64,000 bases of DNA from Sphingobacterium sp. LZ7M1 (lineage in GTDB: Bacteria; Bacteroidota; Bacteroidia; Sphingobacteriales; Sphingobacteriaceae), in NCBI RefSeq assembly GCF_024296865.1, contig NZ_CP101134.1, forward strand, positions 558,001-622,000, written 5' to 3'. Positions 45,806 through 54,767 of the stretch are shown here, in pieces. A model generated the notes under the pieces. It did no database searches, was not told where the DNA came from, and worked only from the letters and a program-made list of their open reading frames with translations. How positions within the stretch are numbered: the stretch's first letter is position 1; every line of letters begins with the position of its first letter. Both the position numbers and the translations under genes were made by a program.

Positions 45806-48463
45806 TTACTTAATATGATATCTAATTCCTGTGTAGAACATTCTACCGGTCATAGGTCCCCAAAGCATGTTTGTGTCAAAATGTTGACCAAATGGTTGGT
45901 CAAACGCCAAGATTGGATCTTTTTGATAGAAGTTGCTTAAGTTTTCCCCACCGATATAAATATCAAAATTTTTGTTCTTGCCCAATGTTTTGCTCACCTG
46001 AGCATTCATGGTTACATAGGCATCAGATTGACTTGCCAATTGATATTCTACTGGATTACTGCTGGTATTAGGCAATCTTTTTTTGCCCACTACGTTCAGC
46101 GTATAGTCAAAATGCCAGCCTGAATGGGTATTGTAGGCTAGGTTCATGAATCCACGGTGCTTAGCAGTCAACGGTTTCTGTAGCTTTCCTGATTTATATT
46201 CTGTTTCCACATCGAGCATACGGTAAGCCATTCTGGCTTCGAAGTGTGGAGCGGGCATAAATCTGAATTCAGCCTGTAAGCTATTGGAGTATGATTTCCC
46301 GTCTAAGTTATAGAATGATACTTCACGGGGGTTTTCAAAATCAACGACTACTTGATTTTGGAAGTTGTTATGGAATAGTTCCACGGACACGCCAGATTCC
46401 CTTCCGAAAAGCTGGAAGCTTTGGTCAACAGTAAATCCTGTATTCCAAGATACTTCTGGTTTAAGTCCATAGGCATGTTCGCCACTAGCAAGGTTTGCCA
46501 ATCCGTTGATAGCCCTGCTTGAGGCAAAGATACCTAGGTTTTCGGCAAAGATATTGGCAGTACGCTGTCCGCGACCTGAGCTTAAGCGGAGGGTAGTTCC
46601 CAGGATTGGCTCATAACGCAAAACTGCTCTTGGCGTAGTAAACCAACCATATAGATTGTTGTAATCCTGACGGATTCCCAATACAGCATCAAACTTTTCG
46701 CTAGGGCTGAAGGTGTATTCTGCAAATACGCCAGTTACAGCCTCTTTACGGCCAAAATTGTAGGCATAGTCATTGTTGGAATTTTCGCGTTTCAGATCTT
46801 CATCATAGTGGTCATATTGAACAGAAGCTCCAACCTTATATTTGTGGGATACATCGCCGATGATATCCTGGAACAATAGGTTTGCATAATAGGAGTTTTG
46901 TTCATTATCGTAGGTGTTCAATCCAAAGAAACTTTCTTGTTTATATTGACTTGCAGATAATTGAAGCCCGATACTACGGTGTTTGTTTGTCGGGAATACA
47001 TAGCCCAATTTACCAAAACCTTCAATTCTTTGGTTTTTGAATCCTAGACCATATTTATTGGTCGTCAATTTATCAGTATTCTCGTTGAATTCAATCTGTC
47101 CACCAATTCTATCATCGTGAAGGAATTTCACGCCGAACTGGGCAATGATTCCTTTGCCGTTTTCGAAATGCCAACGGTTTACACCTGAGAATAGGTTTCC
47201 TACTGGAATATCACGGAAGCCATTGTCACTGAAGTTCATTTTCTTGTTGTACATGAAGTTATCATGCAGCAATAGTCCAACAGACCATTTCTCATTGATA
47301 TGATGCGAAAGGTTTAGATTGACATCGGTACGGCCCATATTGTTGGCGTAGGCATTAAAAAATAACTTCTCGCTGTTATGGGGTTTCTTCAGTTCAACGT
47401 TGATTTGGCCAGCCATGTTTTCAAATCCATTGGCCACTGAACCAATGCCTTTGCTGATATTGATGGCTTCGATCCAAGTTCCGGCAATACTGTTCAATCC
47501 TAAGGGTGAAGCGAAGCCTCTAGGTCCTGGTAGACCTTCAACGGTAAGTTGGGTATAGATACCAGCAAGTCCTAGCATTTGGATCTGTTTACTGCCCGTT
47601 ACGGCATCGCTGCTTACTACATCCACGGAAGCATTCGTCTCAAAGCTTTCACTTAGATCACAACATGCCGCCTTGAAAAGTTCTTTCGCCGTGATAGTCT
47701 CTACACGGTTTGGGGTCAATTTAGAAATGTAATTGGATTTCTGTCTTCTAGTGACCACGATTTCCTGTAAAGTGTTGTTCTTTGCCTGTACAACGAGGAC
47801 TTCATGTAGGTTTTTTACCTCGATGGTATCCCCCTGCATACTGGCATGTGAGATCACTAACTTTCTATAAGGCTTCTGGTGCATGATTTTGAAAACGCCA
47901 TTTTCATTGGTCTTAACCTTTTTGCTCGGGTTGTCCAACCAGAAAATGGTAACTTCGGTAATAGGGGTCAAATCCCCTTTTTCACTTTCATTAACTACGA
48001 CTCCAGTAACCTCATGGTCATGGTCGTGGTTATGTCCGCCATCGTCATCGTGATTGTGTTCTTGGCCTTCCTCATGCTGATGGCCTTCCTCCGCATGGTC
48101 ATGGTCGTGGTCATGCTCCTGCTCTGCATCCATTCTAGGGTACAGACAGCATTCATGTAATTCTTCATAGGTTGCATCCGGTGCACGGAATTCTTTGGTG
48201 TCATGACCGGCTTCAGCGATTCCCTGTTTAATTTTATCTAAGGAATTTTTGCTGGAATCATAGGTTACAGTAGCAATACCAGTACTGCTATCCCATTCAA
48301 TGGATTTTGCGCCGGCATCTTTGCCCGCAGTCTCGATCCGTTTCTTACACATGGCACAATTGCCAGAAACTTCAAATTTCTCGGTGTTAATATTGTTTTG
48401 GGCGAACAGTCCTGTGCCCACAGCTATAAAAATAAATACTAATAAATATCTAAATAAGTGCAT
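45806..48463 (-). CDS. TonB-dependent receptor fused to an HMA metal-binding domain and His-rich linker
   Basis: This 885-residue outer-membrane protein has a signal peptide (about 1-21). Next is a heavy-metal-associated domain (about 27-95, metal-binding C36-x-x-C39 in SGNCAMCKKRIE). An HECC motif (C105, C106) is followed by a His-rich stretch (117-150) with 12 His, and then a CarboxypepD_reg-like domain (about 152-230). The plug has a further Cys pair in FKAACCDLSESF (C267-C268), and the barrel ends in YHIK. The domain order suggests capture and import of a soft metal, most simply copper. The neighbouring Cys/His-rich protein supports this. No regulator is adjacent. Confidence 0.88.
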   Translation of the reverse strand: MHLFRYLLVFIFIAVGTGLFAQNNINTEKFEVSGNCAMCKKRIETAGKDAGAKSIEWDSSTGIATVTYDSSKNSLDKIKQGIAEAGHDTKEFRAPDATYEELHECCLYPRMDAEQEHDHDHDHAEEGHQHEEGQEHNHDDDGGHNHDHDHEVTGVVVNESEKGDLTPITEVTIFWLDNPSKKVKTNENGVFKIMHQKPYRKLVISHASMQGDTIEVKNLHEVLVVQAKNNTLQEIVVTRRQKSNYISKLTPNRVETITAKELFKAACCDLSESFETNASVDVVSSDAVTGSKQIQMLGLAGIYTQLTVEGLPGPRGFASPLGLNSIAGTWIEAINISKGIGSVANGFENMAGQINVELKKPHNSEKLFFNAYANNMGRTDVNLNLSHHINEKWSVGLLLHDNFMYNKKMNFSDNGFRDIPVGNLFSGVNRWHFENGKGIIAQFGVKFLHDDRIGGQIEFNENTDKLTTNKYGLGFKNQRIEGFGKLGYVFPTNKHRSIGLQLSASQYKQESFFGLNTYDNEQNSYYANLLFQDIIGDVSHKYKVGASVQYDHYDEDLKRENSNNDYAYNFGRKEAVTGVFAEYTFSPSEKFDAVLGIRQDYNNLYGWFTTPRAVLRYEPILGTTLRLSSGRGQRTANIFAENLGIFASSRAINGLANLASGEHAYGLKPEVSWNTGFTVDQSFQLFGRESGVSVELFHNNFQNQVVVDFENPREVSFYNLDGKSYSNSLQAEFRFMPAPHFEARMAYRMLDVETEYKSGKLQKPLTAKHRGFMNLAYNTHSGWHFDYTLNVVGKKRLPNTSSNPVEYQLASQSDAYVTMNAQVSKTLGKNKNFDIYIGGENLSNFYQKDPILAFDQPFGQHFDTNMLWGPMTGRMFYTGIRYHIK

Positions 48464-48522
48464 AGTTCATCGTAATTAATAAAAATTCAAAAAGTCTAGA
48501 TTGATTTTGAAAGTTTATTTAA

Positions 48523-48975
48523 TCAAATGATGAATGTGCAGTTGAGAAGGTATACAGAATGGGATTCCGCGAATAGAGCGGGTTTGAAAGGATTGGGTTC
48601 TTCGGGTTTATCTTCAATGATTTGTACCCAATGATTGATAATCCAAGGGATCAATACGATAGCCGGAGAAAAGTCGAAAGTACTGCCAAATAGCATTTTT
48701 GAACGCAATTGATCACTTTCGGTAGTCAATTCTAAATTTACTTTGGAATCTTGACAGGTATGGTCATCTTCACATTGGCTGTTGGTTTCCATATCATCAG
48801 CATGATCGTGGTCTTGGTGCAAATTGCTGCACATAGGGCAACTGTCATGTGATACTTTGGATTCCTCAAGAACCGAGAACATGGTACTTTTTCCACAATG
48901 GTGCATATGGATAGTAGCCCCTGTACTGCATACAGAATAAATCAATAGTAAGCATATGGCTACAATTTTTCTCAT
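48523..48975 (-). CDS. Cys/His-rich exported protein (HYC_CC_PP-like)
   Basis: This 150-residue protein has a signal peptide (about 1-20) followed at once by HMHHCG (H24 onward, C27), then a CPMC pair (C46, C49), a His/Asp patch (HQDHDHADD) and further Cys in QCEDDHTC. The tail contains a PEEPNPFKP proline segment. The H-x-C, paired Cys and proline pattern resembles the Bacteroidota HYC_CC_PP group often seen beside metal-related TonB receptors. It is upstream of the HMA receptor gene on the same strand (gap 59 bp), so both are probably co-transcribed. A metal-binding accessory role is inferred. Confidence 0.65.
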   Translation of the reverse strand: MRKIVAICLLLIYSVCSTGATIHMHHCGKSTMFSVLEESKVSHDSCPMCSNLHQDHDHADDMETNSQCEDDHTCQDSKVNLELTTESDQLRSKMLFGSTFDFSPAIVLIPWIINHWVQIIEDKPEEPNPFKPALFAESHSVYLLNCTFII

Positions 48976-49098
48976 GTCGGTTTCAAATATAGGAAACTAA
49001 CACTGAATATGTGGATAATTAATTGTAATTTTTTCTTGTCAAAAGAATTCACACTAATTATATTCGAATTGACTTATTACTTTATAAACCTTTGACTT

Positions 49099-49212
49099 AT
49101 GGAAACTTTAGCTGCACATCCAAATCTGTTGTATTTAGGCTTGGTAAGCCTAGTATCAGCAGGAATCTTGGTAATTTTCCTATTCAACAAAATTCTGAGA
49201 AGAGTTAATTAA
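49099..49212 (+). CDS. 37-residue single-pass membrane peptide
   Basis: ATG at 49099 opens a 37-codon frame ending TAA at 49212. The peptide starts METLAAHPNLLYLGLVSLVS, has one hydrophobic helix (about 10-29) and a basic tail (FNKILRRVN). A -7-like AACCTTTG just before it and a strong terminator right after make a compact unit. It is divergent from the Cys/His-rich gene. I know no family; it resembles the many small membrane peptides that annotation usually misses. Confidence 0.5.
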   Translation: METLAAHPNLLYLGLVSLVSAGILVIFLFNKILRRVN

Positions 49213-49214
49213 AT

Positions 49215-49248
49215 AAAAAACCTGATTCAACTGAATCAGGTTTTTTTT
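49215..49248. terminator. Shared terminator of the 37-aa gene and trpA
   Basis: AACCTGATTCA/TGAATCAGGTT with a two-base loop is flanked by an A-run and a run of eight Ts, between convergent genes. Confidence 0.9.
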
Positions 49249-50007
49249 CTATCCTTTAATGGAGGAAATGAAATCTGGTATTTTCTCCAAGTAGTTTTCC
49301 TCTGTCAATAACTTGACAAATGCAGTTCCTACAATGGCGCCATTGGCATATTTTGTAGCTTTTTGAAAGGTGTCCTTATTGTGGATCCCAAAACCTATCA
49401 CGACAGGGTTCTCTAGCTCCATATCTTTAATCCTCTGGAAATAGCTTTCTGATTGTTCCTGAACATTTAATTTTGTTCCAGTGGTTGCATTCGAAGAAAG
49501 GAGATAAATAAAGTTTGTCGAAAGAGAGTCGATTTTTCTAATTCTGTCGGCAGATGTCTGTGGGGTTACCAAAAAGACATTGCTCACTTGGTTCTCTTCA
49601 AATACTCCTTGGTACAGCTCTTCATATTCATACATTGGAAGGTCAGGGATGATCGTGCCGTTCACTCCGACCTCCTTGCAGGCTTTACAGAAGTTCTCTA
49701 CGCCATATTGAAGGACGGGATTCACATAACCCATTAGAAATACTGGGATACTGACTCTTTTTCGTAGATCCTTCAATTGTTCGAACAAAACCTTTAAGGT
49801 CATGCCGTTTTCCAGTGCTACTTCTGAACTATGTTGGATGGTAGGTCCATCGGCAACCGGATCCGAGTAGGGGAATCCAATTTCAAGGAAATCCGCACCT
49901 GCTTTTTCCAGTGCTTCTGCAATATCAAGGGTGCTGTCCAGCGTTGGGTAGCCAGCGGTAAAATATATAGATAGCAATCCTTTTGCCTGTTTGTTAATCT
50001 TTATCAT
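49249..50007 (-). CDS. trpA: Tryptophan synthase alpha chain
   Basis: TrpA splits indole-3-glycerol phosphate to indole and glyceraldehyde-3-phosphate, passing indole to TrpB. The 252-residue TIM barrel has the catalytic E42 in FLEIGFPYSDPVADGPTIQ and D53 in the same motif, then FLMGYVNPVLQYG and the phosphate-binding GFGIHNKDTF. It is the last gene of the trpDFBA operon, starting one base after trpB. Confidence 0.96.
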   Translation of the reverse strand: MIKINKQAKGLLSIYFTAGYPTLDSTLDIAEALEKAGADFLEIGFPYSDPVADGPTIQHSSEVALENGMTLKVLFEQLKDLRKRVSIPVFLMGYVNPVLQYGVENFCKACKEVGVNGTIIPDLPMYEYEELYQGVFEENQVSNVFLVTPQTSADRIRKIDSLSTNFIYLLSSNATTGTKLNVQEQSESYFQRIKDMELENPVVIGFGIHNKDTFQKATKYANGAIVGTAFVKLLTEENYLEKIPDFISSIKG

Positions 50008-50008
50008 G

Positions 50009-51193
50009 TTATAAACCGAAATATTTCATGTAATTGTCCAAATCCTTGTCGCCACGTCCAGAAAGACAGATGACCACAGTTTCGTCTCCTTTAAAGTTCA
50101 TTTTTTCTAGGTGAGCCAATGCATGCGAACTTTCTATAGCCGGAATGATACCTTCTAATTTTGTCAATTGTAGTCCTGCCTGCATGGCTTCATCATCTGT
50201 CGCACTCACATAGGAGCCGCGACCGGATTTGAAAAGCCAAGCATGTTGGGGGCCAATTCCTGGATAGTCCAGTCCGGCCGAGATGGAATAAGGTTCGATG
50301 ACTTGGCCATGTTCCGTTTGCATCAGAATCGAACGGCTGCCATGTAGTACCCCTTCATTTCCTAAAACCGTGGTCGCGGCGGATTCTCCACTGTCTACAC
50401 CATGGCCAGCAGCTTCAACAGCAATTAATTGTACATCTTCATCATCTAAAAAGTGATAAAACATGCCTGCTGCATTTGACCCGCCACCTACGCAGGCCAT
50501 AACAATATCTGGTGTTTCCTTGCCTGTTTTTTCTAATAATTGTTTTTTGGTTTCTTCCGAAATAATGGACTGAAACCTTGCCACCATATCTGGATAAGGA
50601 TGTGGTCCTACCACGGAGCCGATGATGTAATGCGTGTCGACAGGGTTGTTTATCCAATCTCTCAAAGCTTCATTGGTAGCATCTTTCAGGGTTTTGCTCC
50701 CTGATGTGGCAGCTACTACTTTTGCACCCATCATCTTCATTCGGGCTACATTGGGAGCCTGTCTTTGGATATCGATCTCGCCCATATAAACCACACATTC
50801 CAAGCCTTTCAGGGCACATACGGTAGCCGTGGCCACACCGTGCTGCCCAGCGCCAGTTTCTGCAATGATACGCTTCTTGCCTAGTTTCTCGGCAAGCAAG
50901 ATCTGTCCGATGGTATTGTTGATCTTGTGCGCTCCTGTATGGTTCAGGTCTTCACGTTTCAAAAATATTTTGGCATTGTATTTTTCCGAAAGACGTTGAG
51001 CATGATATAGGGGAGAGGGTCTGCCTACATAATCACGTAATAAGTATTCAAATTCTTCCTTGAAAGAAGGGTCTTCCATTATTTGCAAGTATTGGTTTTG
51101 CAATTCTTCGACATTTGGATAAAGCATTTCAGGAATATAGGCCCCGCCGAATGGTCCATAGTATCCTTTATTATTTACTTGATATTTGCTCAT
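50009..51193 (-). CDS. trpB: Tryptophan synthase beta chain
   Basis: TrpB is the PLP enzyme that joins indole and serine to tryptophan. The 394-residue product has the PLP lysine K90 in [11 protein letters not shown], the [12 protein letters not shown] loop and the phosphate-binding [11 protein letters not shown]. It starts inside the end of trpF (23-base overlap) and is the classic TrpB1 form that pairs with TrpA. Confidence 0.97.
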   Translation of the reverse strand: MSKYQVNNKGYYGPFGGAYIPEMLYPNVEELQNQYLQIMEDPSFKEEFEYLLRDYVGRPSPLYHAQRLSEKYNAKIFLKREDLNHTGAHKINNTIGQILLAEKLGKKRIIAETGAGQHGVATATVCALKGLECVVYMGEIDIQRQAPNVARMKMMGAKVVAATSGSKTLKDATNEALRDWINNPVDTHYIIGSVVGPHPYPDMVARFQSIISEETKKQLLEKTGKETPDIVMACVGGGSNAAGMFYHFLDDEDVQLIAVEAAGHGVDSGESAATTVLGNEGVLHGSRSILMQTEHGQVIEPYSISAGLDYPGIGPQHAWLFKSGRGSYVSATDDEAMQAGLQLTKLEGIIPAIESSHALAHLEKMNFKGDETVVICLSGRGDKDLDNYMKYFGL

Positions 51194-51812
51194 TTCTGAT
51201 GGTTTTCAATGCTAATATTAATTTTTCTATATCTTTTAGGCCAGGTTCGATTTCAAATTTTGAATTGAGATCCAGGCCGATCAGTTTCAAGTCTTCAAAG
51301 TTTACGGCTTCCTGTAAGTTTTCCAAAGATAGCCCGCCACTTAAGAAATAGGGCGTATCGTAGGGGTACTCTTTTAGTTTTTGCCAATTGAAGGTAACTC
51401 CAGTGCCGCCATAAGCTGGGCTCTTGCTGTCAAATAGGAAGTAATCGACCTGCCCAATATATGGTTCCAATTGTTTCCAATCAAAGTCTTCATCAATTCC
51501 AAAGGCTTTGATGACTTCCAAGCCTTTGGCCTTTAATGCTGCAGCAAGCTCAACTGGTTCAAGTCCATGTAGTTGGATGCTGTTCAGGTTGAATCTTTCA
51601 GTCGCATCCATGATTTCGGCAAAGTCGGAATTTACAAAAACCCCTGTTTTTTTGATGTCATTTGCCATGGAAATATTGACCAGGTCTCCAACATATCGTG
51701 CTGATTTCTTATAGAAGATATGCCCAATATACTGGATAGGAAGCTCAAGGAGTTGCAAAATGTTTTGCTCTTCCTTCATCCCACAGACCTTTACTAATAG
51801 TTCCCTAGCCAT
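51171..51812 (-). CDS. trpF: Phosphoribosylanthranilate isomerase
   Basis: TrpF converts phosphoribosylanthranilate to the ribulose form (CdRP). The 213-residue TIM barrel begins [14 protein letters not shown], with the catalytic Cys in VCGM and the general acid Asp in [15 protein letters not shown]. The phosphate site is [11 protein letters not shown]. The length is typical. It overlaps trpD by eight bases and trpB by 23. The next enzyme of the pathway, TrpC, is not encoded in this window. Confidence 0.94.
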   Translation of the reverse strand: MARELLVKVCGMKEEQNILQLLELPIQYIGHIFYKKSARYVGDLVNISMANDIKKTGVFVNSDFAEIMDATERFNLNSIQLHGLEPVELAAALKAKGLEVIKAFGIDEDFDWKQLEPYIGQVDYFLFDSKSPAYGGTGVTFNWQKLKEYPYDTPYFLSGGLSLENLQEAVNFEDLKLIGLDLNSKFEIEPGLKDIEKLILALKTIRNEQISSK

Positions 51813-52794
51813 TTATCAAAGTTTTAAAGCTTTTCAAGGCCTTGTGACCCAATAGGGACTCTTCTGCCTCGTAATAACAGTCTGCAAAGCTTTTTTCTGG
51901 ATGGAAGGTTTTTATTCCAAAAGCTGCATTGGTCAAGACGACATTGTTCTGGATGTCATTTCCTTCACCCTCGATAATCTGTTTGAATATCTTTGCCGCA
52001 TCTTCGATGGATTCACCACCTGCAAGATCTTGTGGAGCTACTGCCGTAAAGCCAAGCTCTTCCACCGTATAATAGTTCTCCCCTTGATTATTGATAACCT
52101 TGAAGTCGCCCGTCAAGGAAATTTCATCATAACCATCCATGGCATGCATGATGCTGTATTGTTTGTCGGTGTTTTGATAGAGGTATGCATAGAGCCTAGC
52201 TAATTCCAAACTAAATACTCCAACCGATTGGAATTTCGGGTTTGCAGGATTGGTCAATGGTCCCAACATATTGAAAAAGGTCTTCACCGCTAAAGCTTTG
52301 CGGATTGGCGCTACGGTTTTCATCGCTGGGTGAAACAATGGGGCATGTAGGAAACAGATGTTGGCTGTTTCTAATTGTTTCTTTAGAACATCTTTGTCAG
52401 CAGTAAATATATAGCCCAAGTACTCCATAACGTTGGAGGATCCGCAACTGGATGATACGCCTACATTGCCATGTTTGGCAACATGGTAACCAGCGCCTGC
52501 CACCACAAATGAGGCAAGTGTGGAAATATTGAAGGTGTTTTTTCCATCACCCCCGGTTCCGCACATATCAATCAGGTCAAAACCATTGAAGTCTACTTTA
52601 TTGCAAAGGTCATACATCGCGTCTCGGAAACCGCCTAGCTCCTCCACTCGGATACTGCGCATTCCATAGATGGTCATAAAGGCAGCAATCTGATGGGTAT
52701 CGTATTTTCCAGTTGCAATGTTCGTCAGGATATCGTAAGCCTCTTTTCTGCTGAAGGACTTGTATTCAAATAGATGCGCTAAAATTTCTTTCAT
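51805..52794 (-). CDS. trpD: Anthranilate phosphoribosyltransferase
   Basis: TrpD joins anthranilate to PRPP. The 329-residue product has the PRPP-binding DMCGTGGDGKNTFNIST, the VAKHGNVGVSSSCGSSNVMEYLG anthranilate-site region (split here into its known motifs KHGN and SSCGS) and NMLGPLTNPA. It is the first gene of the operon, just after the attenuator. trpE, trpG and trpC are not adjacent, so the pathway genes are split in this genome. Confidence 0.95.
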   Translation of the reverse strand: MKEILAHLFEYKSFSRKEAYDILTNIATGKYDTHQIAAFMTIYGMRSIRVEELGGFRDAMYDLCNKVDFNGFDLIDMCGTGGDGKNTFNISTLASFVVAGAGYHVAKHGNVGVSSSCGSSNVMEYLGYIFTADKDVLKKQLETANICFLHAPLFHPAMKTVAPIRKALAVKTFFNMLGPLTNPANPKFQSVGVFSLELARLYAYLYQNTDKQYSIMHAMDGYDEISLTGDFKVINNQGENYYTVEELGFTAVAPQDLAGGESIEDAAKIFKQIIEGEGNDIQNNVVLTNAAFGIKTFHPEKSFADCYYEAEESLLGHKALKSFKTLING

Positions 52795-52804
52795 ATTTTT
52801 TTCA

Positions 52805-52835
52805 ATAAAAAAGGGCTTGCCGAAAAGGCAAGCCC
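52805..52835 (-). terminator. trp attenuator terminator
   Basis: On the minus strand GGGCTTGCC-TTTTC-GGCAAGCCC is followed by seven Ts. It lies between the trp leader peptide and trpD, where it can stop transcription before the operon. Confidence 0.9.
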
Positions 52836-52882
52836 ACTATTATTTAGTTCTTTAATTCAACCAATAGGTGTCTGCCACAACA

Positions 52883-52930
52883 TTATTTGTTGTGCCACCA
52901 CCAAGCTGTATTGAATTGTACTGTTTTCAT
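52883..52930 (-). CDS. trpL: trp operon leader peptide
   Basis: ATG at 52930 encodes the 15-residue MKTVQFNTAWWWHNK, ending TAA at 52883. Three consecutive Trp codons followed by the hairpin CACAAC..GTTGTG (around the stop codon) and then the terminator at 52805-52835 are the hallmark of ribosome-mediated attenuation. A ribosome stalled on the Trp codons would free the downstream strand to disturb the terminator. A partial GGCA..CAC pairing with the terminator's 5' arm is visible, but the exact antiterminator needs folding. Confidence 0.9.
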   Translation of the reverse strand: MKTVQFNTAWWWHNK

Positions 52931-52941
52931 CGTTAGTTCAA

Positions 52942-52973
52942 CAAATATCCAAGATGTTTTTGAGAATTGCAAG
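52942..52973 (-). promoter_or_regulatory. Probable trp promoter
   Basis: On the minus strand CTTG, 20 bases and GATATTTG approximate the Bacteroidota consensus (the first base of the -7 differs), 11 bases before the leader-peptide ATG. Confidence 0.45.
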
Positions 52974-52999
52974 AAATCCTTTCAAAAAATGATTTTTTG

Positions 53000-53473
53000 T
53001 TAATAAGTGACAAAGTGAGCCATTTCATTCCCTTTGGATACCAAAGTAAATGATCCGATTTTATCCCCTTCTACGTAGACGCTGGTAACCAGTCTGTTCT
53101 TGTAATAAACGAAGAACATATTATCTACATCCAGATCTTCTGGATCGATATCACGAACCTCCTTACGAGGAAGTTCAGCGTAGTTTTTGATTTCTATCTG
53201 TTCAATATTTTTACTGTTTAGGTTCAGTCTGATTTCTTCCAAACTGACTTCTAAATAGTCATATAGTTCATCGGAAGGTTCATTCACGATGACCCATTTG
53301 CTCAGGATGACATCCAAAGCGATTTCATTATCATTTAGGTCGTAGATGAAGTCTGTTGCGATATCCCTGCTATTGACAGCATATTCTTCGGTTCGATCAT
53401 CTCCATGTTCAAACTGTGCGAAGCTGATCGTTGGGCTGAGAAAAAGCAAGAAATATAGTAAGTAATGTTTCAT
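53000..53473 (-). CDS. Exported protein of unknown function
   Basis: This 157-residue protein has a signal peptide (MKHYLLYFLLFLSPTISFAQ) and an acidic mature part with no Cys and no recognised motif. It ends in a beta-rich segment (NMFFVYYKNRLVTSVYVEGD). It lies upstream of the trp leader on the same strand, but the trp promoter separates them. No family was recognised. Confidence 0.55.
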   Translation of the reverse strand: MKHYLLYFLLFLSPTISFAQFEHGDDRTEEYAVNSRDIATDFIYDLNDNEIALDVILSKWVIVNEPSDELYDYLEVSLEEIRLNLNSKNIEQIEIKNYAELPRKEVRDIDPEDLDVDNMFFVYYKNRLVTSVYVEGDKIGSFTLVSKGNEMAHFVTY

Positions 53474-53564
53474 TCAGTAAATTTTATTGTCGTTCTATGG
53501 ACATAAAAAATGCAGAAAGGATTAATTTGTTTGGAGGTTTGCAACATATAATCCCCATGATATT

Positions 53565-53592
53565 AAAAAAGCGCCCTTCTTCAAGGCGCTTT
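53565..53592 (-). terminator. Terminator of the DUF2795 gene
   Basis: On the minus strand AAAGCGCC/GGCGCTTT with a nine-base loop runs into six Ts. Confidence 0.85.
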
Positions 53593-53603
53593 CTATACCG
53601 ATT

Positions 53604-53825
53604 TTAATATTCGTCTTCGTTGAAAAAGAAATCATCTTTTGTTGGATAATCTGGCCAGATTTCCTCAATGTTTTCATAAGGTTCACCATCATCTTCCAAC
53701 GCCTGAAGATTCTCAATTACTTCAACTGGTGCTCCAGAGCGAATCGCATAATCAATTAATTCGTCTTTTGTCGCTGGCCATGGAGCGTCTTCTAAATGAG
53801 AAGCTAATTCAAGTGTCCAATACAT
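53604..53825 (-). CDS. DUF2795 small acidic protein
   Basis: This 73-residue protein starts MYWTLELASHLEDAPWPATK, typical of the conserved Bacteroidota DUF2795 family, and continues with ELIDYAIRSGAP and VIENLQALEDDGEPYENIEE. It is acidic, with no signal peptide. The family function is unknown, although its sequence is kept strongly across the phylum. It has its own promoter (53854-53883) and terminator (53565-53592), so it is a single-gene unit. Confidence 0.9.
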   Translation of the reverse strand: MYWTLELASHLEDAPWPATKDELIDYAIRSGAPVEVIENLQALEDDGEPYENIEEIWPDYPTKDDFFFNEDEY

Positions 53826-53853
53826 ATCTCTTTAATTAAGTTTCACGTTTTCG

Positions 53854-53883
53854 CAAAAATAATATTTAATTTAACTAATGCAA
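53854..53883 (-). promoter_or_regulatory. DUF2795 gene promoter
   Basis: On the minus strand TTG, exactly 19 bases and TATTTTTG match the Bacteroidota consensus, 28 bases before the ATG. Confidence 0.65.
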
Positions 53884-53960
53884 GGAAATTATCTTTAATT
53901 CTTTGTTAACAGGTGTATTTCTCAGAAAATCAACGTTTTAAAATGAAACATTTCTTAAAA

Positions 53961-54698
53961 TCAACTCCCTTGATTCCATACTTTTTTCATTTTTTCATAG
54001 ACTTCTATTTCAATAGAGTCATATTTTTGACTTGAACTGTTGTCATATGTAATCGGTTTGAGTACCGATATTTTTATGACGCCTGGTTTTGAACCAAATC
54101 TTCCGCCATCATCCCATAAGATCTCCCATGCATTATGGATGACAACAGGGAGTATTGGAATGTTGTTCTCAATGGCCATTTTAAAGGCGCCAGCCTTAAA
54201 TTTATGCAATACCGGGGGGAACTCTTCATCAATCTTCCCTTCTGGAAAGATAACAACCGATTTACCCTCATGTAGCAGTTCAGTGGCTCTTTTGAACGCC
54301 TTGAAAGCTGAAATCTTGCTCTGACGGTTGACAGGGATGTCGATCGATTTAAAGAAAATACGTGTGACGGGATTCTTTAACAATTCAACCTTTCCAATAA
54401 AAGAAAATTCCTGCGGACAAAGGTAGGTGAGTGCTGTAATATCTAATATAGAGGTATGGTTAGGGCAGATGATGTAGGGTTTGCTCCAGTCGATTGCTTC
54501 CTCATATTCTATTTTGAACCTGATGCCTACTAAATGGACACTTAAGATGGAAATCCATTTCCTAAACCAAACAATGGAGGAGTAATTTTTATTGGGGTTC
54601 TTAGAAAGGAAATATAAAAAAGGAAAACATATTGAAAAGAAAAAAAGGACGGATATGAAATATAATAACCTATGTATTTTCTTTAAAAATATTAACAT
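53961..54698 (-). CDS. 1-acyl-glycerol-3-phosphate acyltransferase-family protein
   Basis: PlsC-type enzymes add the second acyl chain in phospholipid synthesis. The 245-residue product has an N-terminal membrane segment (about 12-32), the catalytic H81-x4-D86 in NHTSILD, the second block VGKVELLKNPVTR..FFKSIDIPVNR and the FPEGKIDE substrate motif. It fits the plsC role, but Bacteroidota have several paralogues, so the acceptor is uncertain. A hairpin at 54737-54764 separates it from the upstream M20 gene. Confidence 0.87.
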   Translation of the reverse strand: MLIFLKKIHRLLYFISVLFFFSICFPFLYFLSKNPNKNYSSIVWFRKWISILSVHLVGIRFKIEYEEAIDWSKPYIICPNHTSILDITALTYLCPQEFSFIGKVELLKNPVTRIFFKSIDIPVNRQSKISAFKAFKRATELLHEGKSVVIFPEGKIDEEFPPVLHKFKAGAFKMAIENNIPILPVVIHNAWEILWDDGGRFGSKPGVIKISVLKPITYDNSSSQKYDSIEIEVYEKMKKVWNQGS

Positions 54699-54736
54699 AT
54701 CTTCCTTAAACGTCTTTTCTGATGGTATAAAAATAT

Positions 54737-54764
54737 AAAAAGCTTCACAATCGTGAAGCTTTTT
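54737..54764 (-). terminator. Terminator of the M20 dipeptidase gene
   Basis: AAAAAGCTTCAC-AAT-CGTGAAGCTTTTT has nearly perfect arms with A- and T-runs, directly after the minus-strand M20 gene. Confidence 0.85.
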
Positions 54765-54767
54765 ATT

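Noticed and set aside
47879..48160. 93-codon plus-strand frame rich in Met and Val
   Set aside because: It is the antisense of the His-rich linker of the TonB receptor.
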